64,000 nt of DNA from Paracidovorax wautersii (lineage in GTDB: Bacteria; Pseudomonadota; Gammaproteobacteria; Burkholderiales; Burkholderiaceae_C). Shown here in pieces: positions 54,084-62,154 of this stretch. The notes under the pieces are model-generated. The model searched no databases, was not told the DNA's origin, and saw nothing but the letters and a program-made list of their open reading frames with translations. The stretch covers positions 1 through 64,000 of the forward strand of contig NZ_FONX01000006.1 in NCBI RefSeq assembly GCF_900113035.1, read 5' to 3'. The position numbers were made by a program, and so were the translations under genes. Numbering within the stretch: position 1 is the first letter of the stretch; every line of letters starts with the position of its first letter.

Positions 54084-54925
54084 GGCCGTGCGCCCGCCGT
54101 GCCGGACTTCGTACCGGCCACCTTCGCGGCCTCCGCGAACCTGGCCTCCAGCGCGGTGCGCCCGATGTAGCCGTCCGTGCGGATGCCGTCGGCCCAGATC
54201 AGCGTCGGCGTACCCTGCACGCCCAGGCGGCGGGCCAGCTCGAGGTTGCGCCCGATGGGGTGGTCGCAGTGCGCGTCGGACCGCAGCAGGCTGGCGTCCG
54301 CCTGCAGCATCCACTGGCGCCAGGCGCGCTCGCGGTCGGCGGCGCACCAGATCGCGATCGGACGGGCCTCGCCCTGGAAGGGCAGGAGAAAGGTGTAGAC
54401 CGTGACGTCGTCGATGCTGGCGAGCTCGGGCTCGAGCTGCTTGCAATAGATGCAGTTGGGATCGCTGAAGACCGCGACCTTGCGCCCCCCGTTCCCGTGC
54501 ACCGTCCGGATCGCGTCGGCCAGCGGCAGCTGCTCCAGGGAGACGGTTGCCACCGTTCGAGACACCGGCTCGGACGGCCCGCCCGGGCCGGTGCTGCGCT
54601 GCGCGATCCGCGGGCCCGTGATGTCGCGCATGTCTTGCGTGTCGAAGAGGCGGCCGAAGACGAAGAAGCGCGGGTTGGCCGCCGGCACATAGGCGACGTT
54701 GCCGTTCATCCAGACCTCGTAGAGCCCTTCGACGTCGGTACGCGACACCTCGGTGAACTGCGTGCCGGGGTGCGCCTTGCGCAGCGCAGCGAGGAGCCGG
54801 GCCTCCTCGGGCGTCGCGGCGTTGCCGGCCGGCAGGGCGGCGAGCAGCGCCGCACACAGTGCGGCCTCAAAAAGCAATGCGGCGGTGCGCGAGCGGCGCA
54901 GGCGCACGGGTTCAGTAGTTGCCAT
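54080..54925 (-). CDS. DsbC-like thiol:disulfide isomerase
   Basis: About 281 aa with a signal peptide (cleavage near GNAATPEE). An N-terminal dimer-type region is followed by a thioredoxin fold with [16 protein letters not shown] (CIYC active site) and the cis-Pro in [12 protein letters not shown], as in DsbC. It should form or shuffle disulfides in the many Cys-rich Tra proteins (TraN, TraU, TraH, TraV). SXT/R391 also carries dsbC among its transfer genes. The start at 54925 or 54928 overlaps traB. Confidence 0.86.
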   Translation of the reverse strand: MATTEPVRLRRSRTAALLFEAALCAALLAALPAGNAATPEEARLLAALRKAHPGTQFTEVSRTDVEGLYEVWMNGNVAYVPAANPRFFVFGRLFDTQDMRDITGPRIAQRSTGPGGPSEPVSRTVATVSLEQLPLADAIRTVHGNGGRKVAVFSDPNCIYCKQLEPELASIDDVTVYTFLLPFQGEARPIAIWCAADRERAWRQWMLQADASLLRSDAHCDHPIGRNLELARRLGVQGTPTLIWADGIRTDGYIGRTALEARFAEAAKVAGTKSGTAGARP

Positions 54926-56333
54926 CATCGGTGGCCTCCAGGTAGCGGGTTTCGGGGGAGGGGGAGGGGCCGGCGGTGGGCCCGGCCATGGCGGTCATCG
55001 GCACGTCGATGCGCACGCCCTTGGTGATCACCACGTCGATCTGGCGGCCGGCGTCCACCTCGATGACGGGGAAGGTGTTCTCGGCCAGCTTGATGTAGTA
55101 CTGGGCGAGGCGGTCCAGCGCCTTGCCCACGCCCTGGCCCAGTCCAGCGCGGTAGGCGTCCGCGTTGCTGTCGGCGCTGGCGATCGTCCCCAGGGCCGAG
55201 GTGCTGTAGGTGGTGTTGGCGGTGGACAGTCCCTGGCCGATGCCGCTGACCACACCTGCCAGCAGGGCGTTGGCGAGCATCTGCCCTTGCTTGGTCACGA
55301 GGCGGCCGCGCATGCCGACCTTGCCGTCCTCGCCGTAGACGCTGCCCTGGATGCGCACCTCCAGCGTCGCGCCGTCGGCGCGCACGCAGGACAGGTTCTC
55401 GGTGCGCAGGTACGCGCGCTCGGAGCTGATGTCGCCGTAGCCGGCGGCGACCACGAAGCACTCGCGGTACTCGCCACGGAACCGGTTGGGAAGCACCGAG
55501 TTGTCCGAGAGACGGATCAGCACGGGATGCGGGTTGCTCTGCGACTGTCCGCCCGTGGGTGCGTCCAGGCCTCCGAGCAGGATTCCCCGCGTGAAGCTCA
55601 CGGGCAGGAAGGTCGAGACGGTCTTCTGCGTGCTGGAGGACGCGCCTGGCGCGCCGTCTCGGGCAGCCTGTCCATCCCCGCTGCCGGTGGCCACCGCGCG
55701 GGACCGGTCCACCAGAGTGACGCGCGAGATGGTCGGCGTGGGAGGCACGGGAGGCGTGGGCGGCTGCAGGCTGGGCGCGCCGGCGGGCATCGCGCCTGCC
55801 CCCGCAGCCGACGGCGCCGGGGGCGGCGGCAGGCTCGCAGCAGGCGGCATGGCGACCGGGCTCGCCGGCGCGGGCGGCGGTGGCGGCGGCGCGGGTGGCG
55901 CAGGAGGGGGCGCGGCCGGGGGCTGCTGGTTCGCGGTCAGGCGCTTCTCCAACTCCGCGAAGCGCTGCATCGTCCGCCCCTCGAAGGCCTGGCGCTCCTT
56001 GTTGAGCCGGTTCTGCTCGTCGCGCTCGGTCTCGTACTGCGCGAGCTTGCGGCCCGCGGTGCCGACCCACTGGTCGAGCGGGTTGACCTGCGCGCCCGGC
56101 GGCAGCACGCCGATGTTGGTGACGTCGCCTGGCTGCACCTGGGGAGCGCTGCCGCCGCGCGGCTGCGGCCCCGGCCCGGCGAAGCTGAAGATCAGCCAGA
56201 GCAGTCCGATGCCGGCCGCGAGGATTGCGCCCAGCAGGGCGTACTGCCGCTGGCGCGGCGAGAAGCGGTCCATCAGTCCGCGCACGGCGTAGCCGGGCGG
56301 GCGGCCGCCCGGGGGCATGGAGGGCGCGTTCAT
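54912..56333 (-). CDS. traB: TraB: F-type channel scaffold (VirB10 class)
   Basis: 473 aa from ATG 56333. A cytoplasmic N terminus and one membrane helix (about 30-50: [19 protein letters not shown]) are followed by a coiled coil (about 95-130). A long Pro/Ala stretch (about 140-210) could span the periplasm. The C-terminal beta-barrel domain has [16 protein letters not shown] and [20 protein letters not shown], as in TrbI/VirB10/TraB. It links the inner and outer membrane parts of the channel. It overlaps traK (ATGA). Confidence 0.93.
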   Translation of the reverse strand: MNAPSMPPGGRPPGYAVRGLMDRFSPRQRQYALLGAILAAGIGLLWLIFSFAGPGPQPRGGSAPQVQPGDVTNIGVLPPGAQVNPLDQWVGTAGRKLAQYETERDEQNRLNKERQAFEGRTMQRFAELEKRLTANQQPPAAPPPAPPAPPPPPPAPASPVAMPPAASLPPPPAPSAAGAGAMPAGAPSLQPPTPPVPPTPTISRVTLVDRSRAVATGSGDGQAARDGAPGASSSTQKTVSTFLPVSFTRGILLGGLDAPTGGQSQSNPHPVLIRLSDNSVLPNRFRGEYRECFVVAAGYGDISSERAYLRTENLSCVRADGATLEVRIQGSVYGEDGKVGMRGRLVTKQGQMLANALLAGVVSGIGQGLSTANTTYSTSALGTIASADSNADAYRAGLGQGVGKALDRLAQYYIKLAENTFPVIEVDAGRQIDVVITKGVRIDVPMTAMAGPTAGPSPSPETRYLEATDDGNY

Positions 56334-57334
56334 CGTTCGCCTCCCCGCCGGATCACGTAGACGCTGGTGCTCTCGCCCGGCCGCAGGCTGTGGTGCTCGA
56401 TCGCCACGCCGACGGTCTCGCCGCCGGCGCGGCTGTCGGGGCGGTCGAATTCCTGCTCGGCCAGCACCATCGGCGCCGCGCTGACGTTCTGGAGCAGGTA
56501 CTTCTCGCCGGTCAGGCCCCGGCCCTCGTACTGGCGCAGCAGCGTGAGGCGTGCCTCGGCCCAGAGCTGGACCGGGCGGGAGCGCTCCTCGACCCGGACG
56601 TCCGGCGGCACGCGGTCGGACGCCATGGCCACCAGCAGCGCCTTCATCGCGCGCACGTGGCTGGGCGCGGGGCCCGAGGGGGCGGCCTCGGCGGCGGCCG
56701 GGCGCAGCGCGCGCGGCGTCTTGTCGCGGATGACGATGGTGTCTGCGGGCGTGTCCGAGCGGCGCAGCAGCAAGGTGTAGGTGGCGGAGGCCGAGGCCAC
56801 GAAGAGGTTGATCGGCTGGGCCGCATCGCCGACCGGGCGGATGTAGATTTCGCCCTTGTCGCGATCGCACTCGACGATGACCTCCCCGGCCGGATTGACC
56901 GCGGGCGATGAGAACGCACCCGCGGGGGAGAGTCCGGGCGTGGCGGAGGGCGAGCCGGGCGAGGCTGGCGGTGCGGAAGCGGGCATCGGCGGGCCGCCGC
57001 AATGGCTGGAATGGATGTTGCCGAACACGTCGGTGATCGGCGTGCCCTCGATGCGGATGCGCGTGGGCTCCTTCAACGACACGATGGCCTCGGCGGCGAC
57101 GCCGTCGCTCGCCTCGACGACCTGCAGCGCATGGGCATGCAGCCCGAAGGACAGGGCCGTGACGAGGAGGATCCGCCGCGCGGCGGGAGGCAGTCGCTTC
57201 CAGCGCTCGCGTGTCGGCGGCAAGGGCACGCGTGCTGGCGCGGTTGCGGCGCGCGCGGCCGGGCCTGCGCCGCCGACGGCGCGGCGGGCCACGGGCAGGC
57301 GCAGTGGCGTGCGCGCGGTGTCACTTGACCGCAT
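56330..57334 (-). CDS. traK: TraK: secretin-like outer-membrane core protein (VirB9 class)
   Basis: 334 aa. An unusually basic N-terminal stretch of about 50 residues precedes a hydrophobic signal (ILLVTALSFGLHAHALQV), then the TraK fold with the later blocks QYEGRGLTGEKYLLQNVS and LRPGESTSVYVIR. A Ser/Pro/Gly linker (about 115-145) interrupts the domain. TraK forms a ring with TraV and TraB. The start overlaps traE by 14 bp; the true start may be further inside, nearer the signal. Confidence 0.86.
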   Translation of the reverse strand: MRSSDTARTPLRLPVARRAVGGAGPAARAATAPARVPLPPTRERWKRLPPAARRILLVTALSFGLHAHALQVVEASDGVAAEAIVSLKEPTRIRIEGTPITDVFGNIHSSHCGGPPMPASAPPASPGSPSATPGLSPAGAFSSPAVNPAGEVIVECDRDKGEIYIRPVGDAAQPINLFVASASATYTLLLRRSDTPADTIVIRDKTPRALRPAAAEAAPSGPAPSHVRAMKALLVAMASDRVPPDVRVEERSRPVQLWAEARLTLLRQYEGRGLTGEKYLLQNVSAAPMVLAEQEFDRPDSRAGGETVGVAIEHHSLRPGESTSVYVIRRGGER

Positions 57335-57887
57335 AGGGCACCTCCTTGAATCCGATGACGTGCATGCGAGCGCCGGCATGACCGAAGTCGATGCGGTAGG
57401 CCTTGAGTTCGTTGGCGGTCTCGTAGCCGTTCACGAGGGTGCGCAGGCGTCCGCGCACGACCAGCGACTGCGCTTCCTCGCTGGCCACGAGCTGCTGCGG
57501 CGCGAATGCCGTCGCGGCGTTGATGCGCTTGAGGCGCTCCGCCTCGACTTCCTGGCGCGCCTTGAGCGCGCCGTATTGCGCCGGGTCGACGTAGCCGAGC
57601 AGGATGTCCTTCTTCCAGTCGATGGAGCTGGGGGTGACGTCCAGGATCAGCCAGGCGACGAAGCTGCCCATCTGCTCGAGGTACTCGCTCGATGCCTGGT
57701 CGGCCGTGACCCAGAAGGTCTTGCTCAGCGACGGTGGAACGACCACGGTGCGCACCGTCCCCAGGAGCTGGAGGATGACGATGAGCGCGACGAACAAGCC
57801 CGCGGCCAGCGCGCCCACGGCCAGGCCCAGTCCCCGGTTGCGCCGGCGTAGCTCCTTGAGGTCGCCGCTGAGTCGCTCGAAGTCCAT
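57321..57887 (-). CDS. traE: TraE: F-type inner-membrane protein (VirB5/VirB8-like)
   Basis: 188 aa. One membrane helix near the N terminus (about 20-42: GLAVGALAAGLFVALIVIL) precedes a periplasmic domain with VVPPSLSKTFWVTADQASSEYL and VRGRLRTLVNGYE, matching TraE. It is required for pilus assembly. The order traL-traE-traK-traB is exactly that of F and SXT. It follows traL by 13 bases. Confidence 0.92.
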   Translation of the reverse strand: MDFERLSGDLKELRRRNRGLGLAVGALAAGLFVALIVILQLLGTVRTVVVPPSLSKTFWVTADQASSEYLEQMGSFVAWLILDVTPSSIDWKKDILLGYVDPAQYGALKARQEVEAERLKRINAATAFAPQQLVASEEAQSLVVRGRLRTLVNGYETANELKAYRIDFGHAGARMHVIGFKEVPYAVK

Positions 57888-57900
57888 GGTGCGCCTCGGC

Positions 57901-58200
57901 TCAGCCGACCATCCGGCGGAGATGGGACGGCGGCGTCACGCGCATCGACGTCGCCGGGTTGGTCGGCAGGTGCCAGTAGAGCCAGTGGAGGGCGAACGCG
58001 GGGTGCTTGTCCGCCTTGAGGCGCGATATCCAGCGCGAGATGGCGAACCCGGCGGCCATGCAGACCGCGAACGCCACCTTGCTCGACGACAGGTAGCCGA
58101 CGAAGAACATGAACACGATGGGCGCGGCGACGTCCACGTCCCAGAAGCCCAGCTTCCAGCTGTCGTCGAGACGCCGCGGGATGTAGGTGTCCGCTTGCAT
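57901..58200 (-). CDS. traL: TraL: F-type inner-membrane protein (VirB3 class)
   Basis: 99 aa. IPRRLDDSWKLGFWDVD followed by two hydrophobic stretches (about 25-60) is the TraL hallmark. VirB3/TraL works with the TraC/VirB4 ATPase in pilus assembly. It lies 30 bases after the pilin-like gene. Confidence 0.93.
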   Translation of the reverse strand: MQADTYIPRRLDDSWKLGFWDVDVAAPIVFMFFVGYLSSSKVAFAVCMAAGFAISRWISRLKADKHPAFALHWLYWHLPTNPATSMRVTPPSHLRRMVG

Positions 58201-58230
58201 GGGGGCCTCCGGAATCGGGTGCGCCGGGGC

Positions 58231-58593
58231 TCAGACGACCGCGCCCATGATCGCGCCGGCGATCACCAAGCCGACCGCCGCGAAAATGGCCAGGCCGACA
58301 TAAAAAAGGACGGGGCCGAAGTTGCGCAGCGCCGACAGCGAGATCAGCGCGACCACGAAGCCGACGAAGCCCACGAGCGCCTTGATGCCGGGGCCGAGTT
58401 CCGCGATCTGCGTCAATGCGCTGGTGAGCGGCCCGGTGATGCCCGTGAAGGCCACCAGGTCGAGTGCATGGCTCGGGAACGCGAGCGCCAGTCCCGCGAT
58501 GGCGAGCGCCAGCAGACAGACGAAGGCGATCAGCTTGCGCGCGGACGAGCGCCGGGCGGCCGGTGCGGGGGCGGAGAGGATGGCGATGCTCAT
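58231..58593 (-). CDS. TraA-like propilin (candidate pilus subunit)
   Basis: 120 aa. A long basic/hydrophobic leader (about 1-43) ends in AFPSHALD, a good peptidase cut site. The mature part of about 77 residues has two hydrophobic helices (GIKALVGFVGFVVALISL and VLFYVGLAIFAAVGLVIAGA) joined by a short basic turn, as in F-pilin TraA and VirB2. The position directly before traL matches traA in F. No sequence signature proves it; size, topology and place are the evidence. Confidence 0.7.
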   Translation of the reverse strand: MSIAILSAPAPAARRSSARKLIAFVCLLALAIAGLALAFPSHALDLVAFTGITGPLTSALTQIAELGPGIKALVGFVGFVVALISLSALRNFGPVLFYVGLAIFAAVGLVIAGAIMGAVV

Positions 58594-58793
58594 GAAGAAC
58601 TCCTTTGGAAATGAAGGACTGAGGGACGGGACGGCCGGATGGCGGGCCGGAGGCGCTCGGGCCGCCGGTAGCTGCCGGAGGTGGAGCCGCTGCGGCGCGG
58701 CGCGGTGGAGCCCGCGGGCTCTTCGGGTGGATCCGGGCGAAGGCCGCCGGGGGCCGGCAGCGTCCGGATGGCGTCCGTAGGGCGCGTCCTCAT
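58590..58793 (-). CDS. Small Arg/Pro-rich ORF between ompA-like and pilin genes
   Basis: 67 aa, basic and Pro/Ser-rich, with no signal peptide and no known family. Both ends are ATGA overlaps (ompA-like stop at 58790-58792, pilin start at 58591-58593). This favours real translation even though the composition is unlike a folded protein. It could act mainly to couple translation. Confidence 0.4.
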   Translation of the reverse strand: MRTRPTDAIRTLPAPGGLRPDPPEEPAGSTAPRRSGSTSGSYRRPERLRPAIRPSRPSVLHFQRSSS

Positions 58794-59611
58794 GGGGCGT
58801 CCTCCGGATCGGATGCCGAGAGCGTGATCTCGACGCGCCGGTTCGCGAAGCGGCCTTGCGCGGTGTCGTTGCTCGCGGCGTAGCAGCACGCTCCGGCGGC
58901 CTCGATGTCCACGGCCGCCGGCCAGCGCGGGAGGCGGTGGCGCAGGTGGTCGCGCACTGCGCGGGCGCGCGCCATTGCCAGCGCGTCGTTCACGGCCTGG
59001 GGTCCGGCGCTGTCGGTTCTGCCGACGATGCGAAGCCGGTGCAGCGCTCCGGCCTCCGAGGCCTGGCCGGCAGCGGTGTCCAACTGCGCCCTGGCCGCCT
59101 CGTTCAGCCGTGCGTCGCCGAACGGGAAACGCACGGTCACGGCGATGTCGCCGCGCCGCTGCGGCCTGGCTGCGCCTTCGGGCTCATCCGGTCTGTCGGG
59201 AGATGCGGGGGACGGCTGCGGCGTGGCCGGGACCGCGGTGCCGGCCTCGTGACCCTTCGATGCGGGAGCTTGCTGCGCGGAAGCTTTGCGCGGCGTCTCC
59301 GGCGAGGCGAGGGGCGCAAGCGATGCCGGCCTCGGGCCTTGCTCGGCATCGTGTTGCCGTGCGGGAGCAGCCTGCGCAAGGGTCTTGGGCGTGACGCGGG
59401 GGCACGCGTCGTCGCTGCACAGCACGAACGGTGCGAAGCGGGCTGTGTCCATCCGGGGGCCGCTTTCCGCCTGCGCGATGCGCAGCGCACCCGTGTGCGG
59501 TGCGGCCGCGGCCGGCGCCGCCGCCGAGGGGGCTGCCGGCGGACGCAGCAGGGCGCAGGCGCAGAGCGCGAGTGCGCCCATGCAGCCGGCGATCCAGGTC
59601 CCGCACCTCAT
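58790..59611 (-). CDS. OmpA-family (peptidoglycan-binding) lipoprotein-like protein
   Basis: 273 aa. The signal peptide has a lipobox-like LALCAC near residue 15-20. A Pro/Ala-rich middle and a C-terminal OmpA-C domain follow (about 150-270), with VRFPFGDARLNEAARAQLDT, RIVGRTDSAG and the end box NRRVEITL. It likely anchors the transfer machine to peptidoglycan. The start at ATG 59611 overlaps the transglycosylase stop. Confidence 0.8.
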   Translation of the reverse strand: MRCGTWIAGCMGALALCACALLRPPAAPSAAAPAAAAPHTGALRIAQAESGPRMDTARFAPFVLCSDDACPRVTPKTLAQAAPARQHDAEQGPRPASLAPLASPETPRKASAQQAPASKGHEAGTAVPATPQPSPASPDRPDEPEGAARPQRRGDIAVTVRFPFGDARLNEAARAQLDTAAGQASEAGALHRLRIVGRTDSAGPQAVNDALAMARARAVRDHLRHRLPRWPAAVDIEAAGACCYAASNDTAQGRFANRRVEITLSASDPEDAP

Positions 59612-60219
59612 GGCGCCACCCTCGGGCTGATCCGCACGTGGTAGCGCACGGAGGCCGCCGGGCGGGCCGCCGCTGCGACCGCCGTGCCTGTGCCCGTGCG
59701 CGTGCCGCCAGCGGCGGGACCGCGGGACGGGGACGATTGCGCAGCGACGGCGGCAGCCGGCATGGCGGCCGGTGTCTGCGGCAGCCGGCGGTAGACCTTC
59801 CACGCATACTCCGAACGGGCCCGGGCGCATGCCTCGCCCTTGAGTTGCGAGCACGCGGCGTTGTAGGCGCCTACCGCGTTCCACGTGACGCCGTGGCGCG
59901 CGAACGCATCGGCGAGCAGCCAGGCGCCGACCTGCAGGTTGGTGCAGGGGTCGTACAGATGCGCCTCGGTGATCCCATGGCGCGCGAGCTTCGGGAGGTG
60001 CGAGCTGTTGATCTGCATCAGCCCGATGTCCCGCGTGCCGGTGCGTGCCTGGTGCGTGTTGTTGACCGCGCGCGGATTGAGCCCGGACTCGACGCGGGCC
60101 ACGGCATAGAGAAGGTGGGCGGAGATGCCGTAGCGTTGCGCCGCGACGTCCCAGCACGCGCTCGCCGTGCCCGGCGCGGCGTGCAGCAAGAGTGCGGCGA
60201 TGAACGGTAGAGATCGCAT
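59608..60219 (-). CDS. Lytic transglycosylase (SLT domain) of the transfer system
   Basis: About 203 aa. The signal peptide (MRSLPF start, cleavage near ASACWD) is followed by a soluble lytic transglycosylase domain. The catalytic Glu is in VARVESGLNPRAVN, then DIGLMQINSSHL and VGAYNAAC complete the motifs. It opens peptidoglycan to let the channel through, like VirB1 and F gene 169. A Pro/Ala/Thr tail follows (about 150-200). A start at 60231 is possible. Confidence 0.9.
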   Translation of the reverse strand: MRSLPFIAALLLHAAPGTASACWDVAAQRYGISAHLLYAVARVESGLNPRAVNNTHQARTGTRDIGLMQINSSHLPKLARHGITEAHLYDPCTNLQVGAWLLADAFARHGVTWNAVGAYNAACSQLKGEACARARSEYAWKVYRRLPQTPAAMPAAAVAAQSSPSRGPAAGGTRTGTGTAVAAAARPAASVRYHVRISPRVAP

Positions 60220-60385
60220 GACTTGTCCCATGGATGGCGGTCCGCGCCCCGGGAACCGGAGGCGGAGGCGCGACCGGCGGGGCCGGGCAAGGTCGGATGC
60301 GGGTGGTCAGGATGCGGCGGTGCAGCCTGGCGGAGGGTCGGGCCGGCGGCGGGTCGCGCAGCCGGTCGGGGTCGGTGGCGCGGGG

Positions 60386-60895
60386 TCAGCGCTCTGCGTG
60401 TGCGGCGTGGGCCGAGGCCCCGCTCGCGCGCTCGGCCATGTTCAACCGGGCCTGGCGCAGAAGTCGGGCGCCGCTTTCATCGATGCGGCGTGCCTGCGCG
60501 ACGCAGGCGGTGGTGAGCTGGTCGAGCTGGAAGTTCGGGTTCGGATGGCGGTTCGCCGGTGAGCGCTGCAGCTCGCGCAACTGCTCGTACTGCGCGCGCC
60601 ACATCGATTCGCGCCGGCGCGCCGTGGTGGGAGGACGCAGGACCAGCTGGGTGCCCAGGAACCGGAAGACCTCCTGCTGGTCTGCCGAATTGGCCAGGCT
60701 CAACGAGACGGCGGCGCTGATCAGATCGGGGAAGCGGAAGGTGGGGCAGACGTTCGCCGCACTCTTGAGGATGCTGTACAGCCACGCGTATTCCTCGAGC
60801 CACAGCCTCGCCTCGACTATGGTGTCGGCGGGCGCCTGCGGGTTGGCAGGGCGGTGCTGGATCGGTTCGTCGCGCGATGACAGGGCATGGTCCAT
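60386..60895 (-). CDS. Unknown helical protein in the transfer region
   Basis: 169 aa from ATG 60895, which has AGGAGA five bases upstream; longer in-frame starts lack this. It is soluble and helix-rich, with EARLWLEEYAWLYSILKSA and FQLDQLTTACVAQARRID. No family is recognised. It lies between the H-NS-like gene (opposite strand) and the transglycosylase (about 165 bases, with nothing clear between). Confidence 0.55.
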   Translation of the reverse strand: MDHALSSRDEPIQHRPANPQAPADTIVEARLWLEEYAWLYSILKSAANVCPTFRFPDLISAAVSLSLANSADQQEVFRFLGTQLVLRPPTTARRRESMWRAQYEQLRELQRSPANRHPNPNFQLDQLTTACVAQARRIDESGARLLRQARLNMAERASGASAHAAHAER

Positions 60896-61136
60896 CTCGA
60901 TCTCCTGAGCGTTGGCGCGGTCCTGGGACCGCGGCCGCATCGAACACAACTCGGTGCCATGAGCGTACGGGCGGCGGTCCATGCTGTCGCCCTGGAATGC
61001 GATGGATATGGGGGGGATTTCGGCGACAGCTCTCGGCAAGCGCGCTCGGACGTTGCCTTGGCGCCGCGCCAGCCCTGGGCTTGCGCGAGAGAGCCGCTAG
61101 CATTGGCACATCACAACCTGACTGGGAACGCTCTAC

Positions 61137-61487
61137 ATGGCCAAGAACGCTGCACGCACCTATGCCGACATCACCAAAGAGATCGAGTTGCTCCAGAAGG
61201 AAGCGCAGGACCTGCGCAAGAAGGAGGTCGCGGAGGTCGTGGCGCGCATCAATGAAGCGATAGCGCACTATGGCCTGCGCCCCAGCGATCTCAAGTTCGG
61301 TGGGCAACGCCCGAACGTCAAGGCCCAGGTCGCCGGCACCGCGAAGAAGGCGCCGGACAAGCGCAAGGCGCTGGCAGCGAAATACCGGGACGACAAGGGC
61401 AATGCCTGGACCGGCCGCGGGCCGCGTCCGCGCTGGCTGCGCGATGCCCTGGAGCAGGGCAAGGTGCTGGAGGACTTCGCGGTCTGA
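61137..61487 (+). CDS. H-NS-family nucleoid protein carried by the ICE
   Basis: 116 aa. The N-terminal coiled coil (about 8-45: EIELLQKEAQDLRKKEV) gives dimerisation. The C-terminal DNA-binding motif GNAWTGRGPRPRWL corresponds to the H-NS W-TG-GRxP core that enters the minor groove of AT-rich DNA. Such proteins silence foreign genes, and ICE or plasmid copies often hide the element from the host. It is the only plus-strand gene among the transfer genes, so it is separately controlled. Confidence 0.87.
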   Translation: MAKNAARTYADITKEIELLQKEAQDLRKKEVAEVVARINEAIAHYGLRPSDLKFGGQRPNVKAQVAGTAKKAPDKRKALAAKYRDDKGNAWTGRGPRPRWLRDALEQGKVLEDFAV

Positions 61488-61530
61488 GGCCTGGAGGAAC
61501 GGTGCTGGACTTCGGCTGCGCATCCGCCGG

Positions 61531-62154
61531 TCATGACCGGCGGTGGAAGTGCGCGATCGCGCGGGTGGCCAGGGCGCACACCAGAACGGGCGCTGCGGCC
61601 CAGGCGGCCGGATGCAGCGTCCAGGGCCAGACCATCGCCAGCACGCTCGCGCACAGCGTGAAGATCGCGGCGCTCACGCACAGGGCGAACATCTCCGGGT
61701 CGTGCTGCCGGAACTCCCTGGACTTGACGGCGCGCTCGAGGAAGGCGTCGGTGGCCAGCGCCAACGCGAGGAGCCAGTACTTGGGCAGCCACTCCAGCAG
61801 CATCGCGAGGCGGTAGGAGGCCAGAACGAGCAGCGCGTCGATGGAGCGGAAGTAAGGGTTGTTGAACAGCCGCTGGTTCACCCGCGCCATCTCCCGCCCG
61901 ACGGCCTGGTCCACGCCCGTGTGCGCGGGGGCGCTTGACGCGGCGGGAACCGGCGAGGCGGCGGCGGCATCGGCCTGCAGCTCCATCATCCTGTCCAGCA
62001 TGCGCTCGGCCGTGTCGGCTCCCCAGAAGTCGCTGTTTTGCTGATGCTCCTGGCGTAGCTGCTGCATGAAGCGCTCGGGCGGCTGTGCTGAGGGCAGGTA
62101 CAGGACCAGCAGCAACAGTGCCGTCAGCGAGGCGATGGTGACGACGCGGATCAT
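61531..62154 (-). CDS. DUF4400 ICE membrane protein
   Basis: 207 aa. An N-terminal hydrophobic helix (about 5-22) and two or three more (about 105-125 and 150-185) surround a hydrophilic region with HQQNSDFWGADTAERMLDRM. This matches the DUF4400 / integrating-conjugative-element membrane protein family, found next to traD in SXT-like and PFGI-1-like ICEs. Possible role: helping the coupling protein. The start overlaps the traD stop (ATGA). Confidence 0.8.
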   Translation of the reverse strand: MIRVVTIASLTALLLLVLYLPSAQPPERFMQQLRQEHQQNSDFWGADTAERMLDRMMELQADAAAASPVPAASSAPAHTGVDQAVGREMARVNQRLFNNPYFRSIDALLVLASYRLAMLLEWLPKYWLLALALATDAFLERAVKSREFRQHDPEMFALCVSAAIFTLCASVLAMVWPWTLHPAAWAAAPVLVCALATRAIAHFHRRS

